A stretch of DNA of 36,660 nucleotides from an uncultured Bacteroidales bacterium (lineage in GTDB: Bacteria > Bacteroidota > Bacteroidia > Bacteroidales > Paludibacteraceae), in contig CADCDS010000017.1 in NCBI GenBank assembly GCA_902800215.1, positions 1 to 36,660 of the forward strand. Direction: 5' to 3'. The translations under genes and the position numbers were made by a program. Shown here one piece after another: positions 5,729-13,294 of the stretch. Within the stretch, counting starts at the first letter, position 1. The number at the start of each line of letters is the position of its first letter. The notes below the pieces were generated by a model. It made no database searches. It was not told the origin of the DNA and saw nothing but the letters and a program-made list of their open reading frames with translations.

Positions 5729-6960
5729 AAAATTCGCAAACTTTTTATCATAATTTGCCAAATGGCGTTAAAATTGTCCACCGTTGGACACCCTCTCCCG
5801 TTGCCTATGTGGGTGTGATGGTAGGAACGGGTACGCGTGACGAGCGTCCGGAAGAGAACGGAATGGCGCATTACATCGAGCATTGTGTTTTTAAGGGCAC
5901 GACGCACCATTCGGCACGCCAGATCATTCATTCGATAGAAGGAATAGGCGGTGAGATCAATGCGTACACGACCAAGGAGGAGACCACTTTTTACGCGGCG
6001 ATCTTGGCGGAACATGTGCAGTTAACGCTGCATTTGATTGCCGAGATGCTCACGGAACCGGCGTTTAAGAAAGAGGAGACGGACAAGGAGCGGATGGTGA
6101 TTTTGGATGAGATCGAGAGTTACAACGATAGTCCGAGTGAATTGATCTACGATGATTTTGAGAACCTGGTTTTTGCCGGTAGTCCCTTAGCGCAGCCTAT
6201 TTTGGGCACCAAGAAGACGCTCAAACATATCTCGTCGAAGCCGAGTTATGCGCAAGAATGGATGCAGACGCATTACACGCCGGACAGGATGGTGGTTTTC
6301 TGTCAGGGAGATGTGAAACCGGAACGGTTCTTTCGAATTGCGGAGAAGGCATTTGGAACTCTGACTAGGAATCCTAGGGAGCCTAGGGAAACTATGGAGC
6401 CTAGTTTTCTGGAACGTACGCGCGCTTATAAGAAGCACACGCACCAGGTGCACGCGATGATAGGCGGGCGCGCGTATAAAATAGGTCACGAGTTGCAATT
6501 ACCGATGTTTCTGCTCAATAATATCTTAGGCGGCGGCAGTTTGAACAGCCGGTTGAATCTGAGTTTACGGGAGTCAAAAGGACTTGTTTACACGGTAGAA
6601 TCCACTTACACGCCCTTGAGTGACACGGGTTATTGGTGCATCTATTGGGCGTGCGATCCTGAAGATTATAGTTTGAGTTTTTCCTTGGTACGCAAGGAGT
6701 TGGACAAGTTAATGGAAACGCCTTTGAGTCGGTCGGCCTTGCAACATGCCTTGGTGCAGTTGAGAGGACAATTGGCGATTAGTGCGCAGAATCAGGAGAA
6801 CAGTGCGTTGGCATTGGCCAAGTCGGTTTTATACCGCGGTTATGCCCCCGAATGGCAGGAGACAATGCGGCAGATAGAACAGACTACGGAGCTGCAGTTA
6901 CAGGAAGTTGCACAAGAACTTTTCGAAGCTCAAAAAACTTTCATTTTGACATACGAATAG
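5722..6960 (+). CDS. M16-family zinc peptidase (processing-peptidase-like)
   Basis: 412 residues. The inverted zinc motif HYIEH is at residues 50-54, followed by the region with a third ligand (ERMVILDEIESYNDSP). The C-terminal half carries the R/Y substrate-binding region typical of M16B (GLVYTVESTYTPLSDTGYW). Length fits a single-chain M16B enzyme of the YmxG/PqqL-like type. It has no signal peptide, so a cytoplasmic role is likely. The start ATG lies inside the upstream box of the divergent tRNA promoter, and I find no promoter of its own. Residues about 215-229 (LTRNPREPRETMEPSF) come from a 9-bp tandem repeat in a loop before the second domain. Confidence 0.88.
   Translation: MQENSQTFYHNLPNGVKIVHRWTPSPVAYVGVMVGTGTRDERPEENGMAHYIEHCVFKGTTHHSARQIIHSIEGIGGEINAYTTKEETTFYAAILAEHVQLTLHLIAEMLTEPAFKKEETDKERMVILDEIESYNDSPSELIYDDFENLVFAGSPLAQPILGTKKTLKHISSKPSYAQEWMQTHYTPDRMVVFCQGDVKPERFFRIAEKAFGTLTRNPREPRETMEPSFLERTRAYKKHTHQVHAMIGGRAYKIGHELQLPMFLLNNILGGGSLNSRLNLSLRESKGLVYTVESTYTPLSDTGYWCIYWACDPEDYSLSFSLVRKELDKLMETPLSRSALQHALVQLRGQLAISAQNQENSALALAKSVLYRGYAPEWQETMRQIEQTTELQLQEVAQELFEAQKTFILTYE
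6365..6409 (+). repeat. In-frame 9-bp tandem repeat CTAGGGARM in the M16 gene
   Basis: Five nonamers (CTAGGAATC, CTAGGGAGC, CTAGGGAAA, CTATGGAGC, CTAGTTTTC). Because the period is a multiple of three, each copy adds one tripeptide of the type P-R-E. Confidence 0.85.
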
Positions 6961-7020
6961 TTCGATTTTGTAACATTTATACAAAAAATCGCACAAATTT
7001 TGCACTTTTTTGCCAAAAAA

Positions 7021-7054
7021 TTTGGTCAATTAAAAAAAAAGTTGTAATTTTGCG
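7021..7054 (+). promoter_or_regulatory. Bacteroidota-type promoter of the susC operon
   Basis: TTTGGTCAATTA at 7021-7032 and TAATTTTGCG at 7045-7054, 24 bp start to start. The leader of about 50 nt is A-rich near the ATG and has no Shine-Dalgarno sequence. Confidence 0.75.
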
Positions 7055-7110
7055 CGATTTTTCGTATTTACGCGTACGTATAAACATTAAATAAAAAATA
7101 ATAACAAACA

Positions 7111-10100
7111 ATGAAGAAGATTTTTACATTACTCTTCCTTGCAGCGCTGAGCGTAGGTTTGTATGCACAGCAGCAAGTAAGCGGTGTGGTAGTCGATGAG
7201 AAGGGTGAGCCTATCATCGGTGCGGCTATTATGGCGAAAGGAACCACACAGGGTACAATCTCGGATTACGACGGTCAATTCGAGATGAGCGTACCGGAGT
7301 CTGTGAAGACGCTGGTCGTTAGTTACTTGGGAATGAAGACGACGGAAGTGGACGCAGGTAAGAACCTCAAGATCACTCTTTACGATGACGCGAAAGAGTT
7401 GGACGATCTGGTTGTTACCGGTTACGGAAACGTCAGTAAAGGTGGTTATGCCGGATCGGTAGAAACCGTAAAGGCAGAGGACATCGAGAAGAAGAATCCT
7501 TCGGATATCACGAAGGCATTGGCCGGAACGACAGCCGGTATGCAGGTAACGACCTCGAGTGGTCAGCCGGGAACGGTGGCATCGATCAACCTGCGTGGTA
7601 TCGGTTCTATCTCCGCCAACAGTTCACCGCTGTTCGTGGTTGATGGTATTCCATTGGACGCAGGTTCGCTCTCATCCATCGACCCGGGTGACATCGCTTC
7701 CACTACAATTCTGAAGGATGCAACCGCTACCTCTCTGTACGGTAGCCGTGGTGCCAACGGTGTGGTCGTGATCACCACCAAAAAAGGTGCGTCCAACGGT
7801 GACGACGGAAAGATCGAAGTGGACATCAAAGCGGGTGCAAACATGCGTCTGTTGCCGATGTACGACGTAATCGACAGCCCGGAAGACTACATTGTGATGG
7901 CTTGGCAGAGCTTGTATAACGAGCAGCGCCTGGTGAAACATCAGGGAGAGAACAATGCTGTTAAAGCTGCCAACAGGAACCTGTTCAGTTCAAACGGTAT
8001 CCCGACGATCTATAACATCTGGGATCAACCGGGTAACTTGTTAATTATCCCGTATGACAACCAGGATCGCGTTATCCCGACGTTTGACTATGCCGGCGCA
8101 CAGCGTTTGGCTCAGTTCCAAAACATGGACAGTTGGTACAACACCTTGTTCCACAACGGTTTGAAACTGGAGGCAACAGCAAAGATCAGTGGTGGTAACG
8201 AGAAGTTGAACTACTACACCAGTTTCGGTTATTTGAAAGACGAGGGTTACTATACCGCATCGGATTTCCAGCGTTTCAACACACGTGCGAATATCAACTA
8301 CCAGGCTAAGAAATGGTTGAAGGGTGGTTTGAACATCCAATATTCGTATGCGGCTATCAGCAACCCGGGTCAGGGTTCTGACGCCAACAATGGTTTTGCG
8401 TTCGTAAACCAGATTCCGCCGATCTATCCGGTATATGTATATGATCCGGCAACCGGTCTTCCGGCAGTAGATCCGAAGACGGGTGGTAAGATGTACGACT
8501 ACGGAGACAACGGCAACCCGAATATCGGAGAAGAAGGTGGTCGTCCGTATAGTTTCGGTATCAACCCCGCGGGTGCATTGGAATGGGATAAGCAACGTAC
8601 GGTTCGTCACCAGACGGTTGCCAACACCTTCCTGGAGTTCAAGTTATATGAGGGCCTTAAGTTCACGGTGAACTTGGGTATGCAGTACATGAACAACAAC
8701 TCCAACTCGCTCACTAACAAGTACTACGGTAACGCCGCAGGTGTAGGTCGTGTAAGCCAGACGCAAACGAACTACTTGGCTGTTACGAGCAACCAGTTGT
8801 TGGAATACAACAAGACGTTTGACGTACACTCGATTCGTTTGATGGCCGGTCACGAAACGACGTACTTCACCTATAACATGCAATATGGTTACAAGAAGAA
8901 CATCGTAGAGGATCACTCGAACCAGTTGAGTAACGGTGTGGTTATGGACGGTGTAGAGGGTTACGCTCGTACGAGCACTCTGGAGTCCGCTTTGGCAACC
9001 GTTACCTACGAGTATGACAGCCGTTATCACATCACGGCCAACTATCGTGCAGACGGTTCGTCTAAGTTCGCTAAGGGTCATCGTTGGGGTCACTTCGGTT
9101 CCGTCGGTGGTGCTTGGAGTTTCACGAACGAGCACTTCATGGAAGGTACCGAGGCTGCTGAATGGCTGAAGAACGGTAAGTTACGTTTGAGTTGGGGTGT
9201 GCTGGGTAACCAGGACATCGGTGATATGATGTATTCCGACCAATACAACGTAGAGAACGTGGACGGTAACAAGGGTTATGTATGGAGTTACAAAGGTAAC
9301 CCGGAGTTGACCTGGGAGCGTACCAGCACGATCGACCTCGGTCTGGAGTTCAGCATCAAGAAATACCTGGATGTAGAGATCGACTACTTCTATAAGAAGA
9401 CCGATAATATGCTCTTCCCCCGTTACGTGGCACCTTCGCTGGGTTATGGCGGATACTACGTCAACGACGCAGCGATGGAGAACCAGGGTGTTGAATTTGA
9501 CTTGAAGGCACACGCTGTGAATAGTCGTAACGTGAAGTTGGATATCCGTTTGAACGGCGGTTACTATCGTAACAAGATGCTTCAGATGCCGATCGACGGT
9601 TATGACGAGGACGGCAAACCGCAACGTATGGTGATGTCCGGTGGTATGGCAGTAGGTCACTCGACGGCTGACTACTACATGGTTCATTATGAGGGTGTTA
9701 ACGACGAAGGTCAGGCATGCTACACCGCTTACTACGATGCCGACAAGGGTGATTTCGGTCACGAATCGGCAGAGTTGATCCCCGAAGGCGAGTCCGGCGA
9801 CAACTACATTGCTTCGGTTTATGAGTACAAGCTCAAGAACCCAAATGCACACATTGCCACGACGACCGTTACCAACGAGGAATACACCTACGCAGGTAGC
9901 AACTATATCGGAAAGAGTTACATGCCTGATTTGGACGGTGGTTTCGGTATTGACCTGGAGGCATACGGATTCACGTTCAGCGTAAGCTGCAGTTACCGTA
10001 TCGGTGGTTACGGATACGATAACATGTATGCGCTGTTGATGCATAGCGACAAGATCGGTTCTATGAACTGGCACAAAGATATCAAGAACGCATGGACGGA

Positions 10101-10413
10101 GACCAACACAAACACCAATATTCCGCGTTTGAGTAACGGTGCAGACGACTACGCCAATGCCTCTTCGGATCGTTTCTTAACGAGCAACTCGTACCTGAGT
10201 TTGAACAACATCAACATCGGTTACAAGTTCCCGAAGAAACTGATCGAGAAGATCAAACTGAACAACCTGCAGATCTGGGTAGCTGCTGATAACCTGGCCA
10301 TTGTTTCGGCACGTCGCGGTTACAACCCGATGATGTCCTTCAGCGGTTCGAACGGTTATGACGACTACAGTCCGTTATCTACCGTCATGGCAGGTGTGAA
10401 AGTACAATTCTAA
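7111..10413 (+). CDS. SusC/RagA-family TonB-dependent outer-membrane transporter
   Basis: 1100 residues, typical for the family. After a signal peptide (residues 1-19, ending LYAQ) comes a carboxypeptidase-regulatory-like domain (QVSGVVVDEKGEPIIGAAI, to about residue 95), then a TonB-box-like stretch (ELDDLVVTGYG) and the plug domain with the family signatures LRGIGSI, SPLFVVDGIPL and ATSLYGSRGANGVVVITTKK. The rest is the 22-strand barrel, ending in VMAGVKVQF. With the SusD partner it forms an outer-membrane importer for large nutrients such as glycans or peptides. The neighbours suggest peptides (see the M6 protease). First gene of an operon with its own promoter at 7021. Confidence 0.95.
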   Translation: MKKIFTLLFLAALSVGLYAQQQVSGVVVDEKGEPIIGAAIMAKGTTQGTISDYDGQFEMSVPESVKTLVVSYLGMKTTEVDAGKNLKITLYDDAKELDDLVVTGYGNVSKGGYAGSVETVKAEDIEKKNPSDITKALAGTTAGMQVTTSSGQPGTVASINLRGIGSISANSSPLFVVDGIPLDAGSLSSIDPGDIASTTILKDATATSLYGSRGANGVVVITTKKGASNGDDGKIEVDIKAGANMRLLPMYDVIDSPEDYIVMAWQSLYNEQRLVKHQGENNAVKAANRNLFSSNGIPTIYNIWDQPGNLLIIPYDNQDRVIPTFDYAGAQRLAQFQNMDSWYNTLFHNGLKLEATAKISGGNEKLNYYTSFGYLKDEGYYTASDFQRFNTRANINYQAKKWLKGGLNIQYSYAAISNPGQGSDANNGFAFVNQIPPIYPVYVYDPATGLPAVDPKTGGKMYDYGDNGNPNIGEEGGRPYSFGINPAGALEWDKQRTVRHQTVANTFLEFKLYEGLKFTVNLGMQYMNNNSNSLTNKYYGNAAGVGRVSQTQTNYLAVTSNQLLEYNKTFDVHSIRLMAGHETTYFTYNMQYGYKKNIVEDHSNQLSNGVVMDGVEGYARTSTLESALATVTYEYDSRYHITANYRADGSSKFAKGHRWGHFGSVGGAWSFTNEHFMEGTEAAEWLKNGKLRLSWGVLGNQDIGDMMYSDQYNVENVDGNKGYVWSYKGNPELTWERTSTIDLGLEFSIKKYLDVEIDYFYKKTDNMLFPRYVAPSLGYGGYYVNDAAMENQGVEFDLKAHAVNSRNVKLDIRLNGGYYRNKMLQMPIDGYDEDGKPQRMVMSGGMAVGHSTADYYMVHYEGVNDEGQACYTAYYDADKGDFGHESAELIPEGESGDNYIASVYEYKLKNPNAHIATTTVTNEEYTYAGSNYIGKSYMPDLDGGFGIDLEAYGFTFSVSCSYRIGGYGYDNMYALLMHSDKIGSMNWHKDIKNAWTETNTNTNIPRLSNGADDYANASSDRFLTSNSYLSLNNINIGYKFPKKLIEKIKLNNLQIWVAADNLAIVSARRGYNPMMSFSGSNGYDDYSPLSTVMAGVKVQF

Positions 10414-10417
10414 ACAT

Positions 10418-10424
10418 AGGAGGT
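10418..10424 (+). promoter_or_regulatory. Shine-Dalgarno sequence of the susD gene
   Basis: AGGAGGT lies 7 nt before the susD ATG. Such a complete Shine-Dalgarno is unusual in Bacteroidota and in this window; susC and the third gene of the operon have none. Confidence 0.7.
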
Positions 10425-10431
10425 TACAGAT

Positions 10432-12051
10432 ATGAAAAAAGCAAAATATATTTTAGCATCCATCGTGATGGGTTTGGGCCTCAGTTCCTGCGGTGATAGC
10501 TTCTTGACGCAATATCCGGACGGCGGTGTACTGCTGGAGGAACAGTTCGTAGAACTGCCGGATAACCTGCAAGGTTCGATCTTAGGTATCTACTCGAAGC
10601 TGTATGAATACGGCGGCCACGACACGTTCGGCAAGCGTTCGCTGGATATGTACAGTGATATCCAGTCGGGCGACATGGCGATGAAGAAATCCAGTTACGG
10701 ATGGTTTGAAAACTTCGAGCGCGGTTATTACTATGCTTACAACCGCAGTTACGCATGGTCGTATTTCTATGAGATCATCAACCTGACAAACCTCTGTGAC
10801 ATCGCCGTTACGGACCAGGTGGAAGAGATATTGAAGACCCTTGCCGAAGGAGGTGATCCGTCGGATGAGATCGCAGCGAACGGTTATTACTACGGTCAGA
10901 TCCTGGCTATGCGTGGTTGGGCTTATGCCAACCTGCTGGATATCTACACGGATCCCCGTGACAAAGATGTAGCGGATCTCGACGTAGATGCCATCCCTGT
11001 TTACACAGGTACAGATGTCAAGGCAGGTACCTTAGGTGCACCGCTTTCCACCGTAGGTGAAGTTTATGACCGCATCTATGAGGACCTGTCGGAGGCCATT
11101 GAGTTGTTGGATTTCTTCGCTCCGTTTAACCAGCGTTCTTCGAAGCTGGAGATCGATGCAGACGTAGCTCGTCTGATGTTGGCATATGCGATGTTGAACC
11201 ACGGCGACAAGAATGCAATCATAGCAGACGGCAAGAACTGCTACACCATTGCTTTGGAGCAAGCGCAGGCTGTTATCAACGGAGGCAAATACCCGCTGTT
11301 GAAGTACAAAGACCTGTTCTCCACCGGTTTCTCGGATGTATCTGCTGCTAACTGGATGTGGGGTCAGGATGTAACCGTAGAAACCACCACCGCTTTGGGT
11401 TCCTTCTTCGGTCAGGTTGATATCCACTCGTATAGTTACGCCGCTGCCGGTGATACCAAAGGTATCGACAGTAAGTTGTATGAAGATATCGAAACGATGG
11501 GTTGGGACGCACGTCTTGGTTGGTTCCGTTCCGGTTCGGAGAAATTCCCCTATTGTCCGGACGGTAAGTTCTACAGTCCCAAGTACAAACATGTAACGGC
11601 TCTGGATAAGGTGGACCGTGACTGGTTATGCGACAATGTGTTTATGCGTGTCGAGTCGGCTTACCTGATTGCTGCCGAAGCCGCATGGAGCAATGATGAC
11701 TATACCACAGCCGTTTCGTACCTCCAGGCATTATGTGACGAACGTGTCATTCCGGGTGAAGAGACCGCTTACAACGCTTGGTTAGCCAGTCTAACCGGTT
11801 CCGAGGCTGTAAAAGAAGCGATCATCTACAACTGGCGTGTTGAGATGTGGGGTGAAGGTTACTCGATGCAGATGTTACGTCGTCTGCAGAAACAGCGTAC
11901 GCTGGGAACAAACCACCTGAGTCGTGGAGACAAGACACTGGATATCACCAGCAGCGCTGAGGCTGAGCAGTTCCAATGCCAGATCCCGACCTCAGAGACC
12001 CGTTACAACCCGAATATCGGAAGTAAAACCAATTTACAAAACAATAACTAA
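10432..12051 (+). CDS. SusD/RagB-family surface lipoprotein
   Basis: 539 residues. MKKAKYILASIVMGLGLSSC is a lipoprotein signal with the cysteine at residue 20. The N-terminal FLTQYPDGGVLLEEQF and the helical TPR-like regions (LAMRGWAYANLLDIYTD, ESAYLIAAEAAW) are typical of SusD proteins, as is the C-terminal part with WRVEMWGEGYSMQMLRRLQ. SusD proteins form the lid on the SusC barrel and help capture the substrate at the cell surface. It is 18 bp after susC, with a strong Shine-Dalgarno in that gap. Confidence 0.95.
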   Translation: MKKAKYILASIVMGLGLSSCGDSFLTQYPDGGVLLEEQFVELPDNLQGSILGIYSKLYEYGGHDTFGKRSLDMYSDIQSGDMAMKKSSYGWFENFERGYYYAYNRSYAWSYFYEIINLTNLCDIAVTDQVEEILKTLAEGGDPSDEIAANGYYYGQILAMRGWAYANLLDIYTDPRDKDVADLDVDAIPVYTGTDVKAGTLGAPLSTVGEVYDRIYEDLSEAIELLDFFAPFNQRSSKLEIDADVARLMLAYAMLNHGDKNAIIADGKNCYTIALEQAQAVINGGKYPLLKYKDLFSTGFSDVSAANWMWGQDVTVETTTALGSFFGQVDIHSYSYAAAGDTKGIDSKLYEDIETMGWDARLGWFRSGSEKFPYCPDGKFYSPKYKHVTALDKVDRDWLCDNVFMRVESAYLIAAEAAWSNDDYTTAVSYLQALCDERVIPGEETAYNAWLASLTGSEAVKEAIIYNWRVEMWGEGYSMQMLRRLQKQRTLGTNHLSRGDKTLDITSSAEAEQFQCQIPTSETRYNPNIGSKTNLQNNN

Positions 12052-12066
12052 TAAAAAAAAATCATT

Positions 12067-13200
12067 ATGAAAAAGTATTTTGTAGTATTAGCAGCCCTTG
12101 CATTAGTTTTTGCAGGCTGTAAACCGACAGAAGATGGTAGTGCTTACACCTCTATTTCCTTCAAAGAGAAAACTGTAGAGTTGTTACCTGGTGAGACCCA
12201 GAAACTGATTGTTCGTTGGGAGCCGACCAGCATCACCACTGCACCGGAATTAACTTTCGAGAGCAGCGACGAAGAAGTTGCAACTGTAGATGAAAAAGGC
12301 GTTGTTACAGCTGTTGCTTCCGGTGAGGCTAACATCACCGCTAAGCATGGTGAACTGAGCGCAGTATGCCATGTAACCGTTATGACCTTCGAGGAAAGTT
12401 GGGCACCCAGTTCCACTGTTTATTATTTCCCGTCCACTAAGTCAGCAGAACCTGTAAGCGACACTACGATTGTCTATGAGACCAAAAAGGCTACTTATAC
12501 CTGCAAATTGTACTCTGTAGAGTTGTGTATTCCGAGCGATGTAGTTATCCCCGGTGACGAAGAAGGTGCTGGCGATTACATTTTTGTGACCGCATCCATT
12601 CCGTTCATTGAATCTTCTACTTCCGGTGAATATATCGGTGAGCCTTGGGATTTGGCTTTCACGATTGCAGAAGACTACAACAATACTGCATTCGGAGCTG
12701 AAGCTGGTTCATTAGATCCGGCAATCATTGGTAACGTATGGCAAGCTTATTTCGAAGCAAGAGACGCTGGTAGCTCACCTTCGTTTGATAAAGATCTTTA
12801 CGCTACAGGCGCAAAGGGTGCGCATCTCCGTGCAGCCATCATCCAAGACGGTAGTATCGCTTCCTATCCTTGGTTTGATGCTATCATCACCGGAGGTGTA
12901 TTCTATACCGATTACAATGAAGAGGAAGAAATTGTTCCTGTATATCAACTGAAAGTAGATTGGTGTGCAGGCGCATTAGGAACCGGTTTAGCATTGAATG
13001 AAGAAGCTCAATCTTATTCTGAAGCTCTTGCACAACCGTACGCATTGGATCTGGAAACCTACATTTATGAGGACGGAGAGAAGGGCCAACCGTATGGTGC
13101 TCCGAAGAAACAAGTTCGTGCAAAGAAAGACACGAAAGCTATGATTAACCTCGGTAAAGTAGAGCCACTTAGACTGGTAAAGGGTATTGAGGGGAAGTAA
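12067..13200 (+). CDS. Surface lipoprotein with bacterial Ig-like (BIG2) domain
   Basis: 377 residues. MKKYFVVLAALALVFAGC carries the lipobox, with the cysteine at residue 18. Residues about 28-97 form a BIG2-type Ig-like domain: VELLPGETQKLIVRWEPTS, then FESSDEEVATVDEKGVVTAV and GEANITAKHG. The remaining 270 residues are not recognised. Third gene of the susCD operon (15 bp gap), so probably a surface-exposed accessory binding protein for the same substrate. A terminator follows at 13217-13258. Confidence 0.85.
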   Translation: MKKYFVVLAALALVFAGCKPTEDGSAYTSISFKEKTVELLPGETQKLIVRWEPTSITTAPELTFESSDEEVATVDEKGVVTAVASGEANITAKHGELSAVCHVTVMTFEESWAPSSTVYYFPSTKSAEPVSDTTIVYETKKATYTCKLYSVELCIPSDVVIPGDEEGAGDYIFVTASIPFIESSTSGEYIGEPWDLAFTIAEDYNNTAFGAEAGSLDPAIIGNVWQAYFEARDAGSSPSFDKDLYATGAKGAHLRAAIIQDGSIASYPWFDAIITGGVFYTDYNEEEEIVPVYQLKVDWCAGALGTGLALNEEAQSYSEALAQPYALDLETYIYEDGEKGQPYGAPKKQVRAKKDTKAMINLGKVEPLRLVKGIEGK

Positions 13201-13216
13201 TTTTTCTTGAAAATTG

Positions 13217-13258
13217 AAAAAAAATCCTGCATACATTTGCGTATGTGGGATTTTTTTT
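13217..13258 (+). terminator. Terminator of the susCD operon, overlapping the next promoter
   Basis: An 18-bp stem: 13217-13227 pairs with 13248-13258, two G-T wobbles follow, then CATAC (13230-13234) pairs with GTATG (13241-13245) over a 6-nt loop. The descending arm ends in eight T. The loop and descending arm contain the upstream box of the promoter of the next gene. Confidence 0.75.
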
Positions 13259-13269
13259 GTACCTTTGCG
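13236..13269 (+). promoter_or_regulatory. Bacteroidota-type promoter of the M6 protease gene
   Basis: TTTGCGTATGTG at 13236-13247 and TACCTTTGCG at 13260-13269, 24 bp start to start. Both lie upstream of the ATG at 13295, which rules out the longer frame that would start at 13214. Confidence 0.8.
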
Positions 13270-13294
13270 GCCTAAATTGGAAAAATCTACGCAT

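Noticed and set aside
6963-6993. Terminator after the M16 gene
   Set aside because: The inverted repeat is AT-rich with extra bases in one arm and lacks a clear T-tract.
9181-10074. 297-codon antisense frame within susC
   Set aside because: It is a codon-bias shadow of a long TonB-dependent transporter gene; no promoter or motif supports it.
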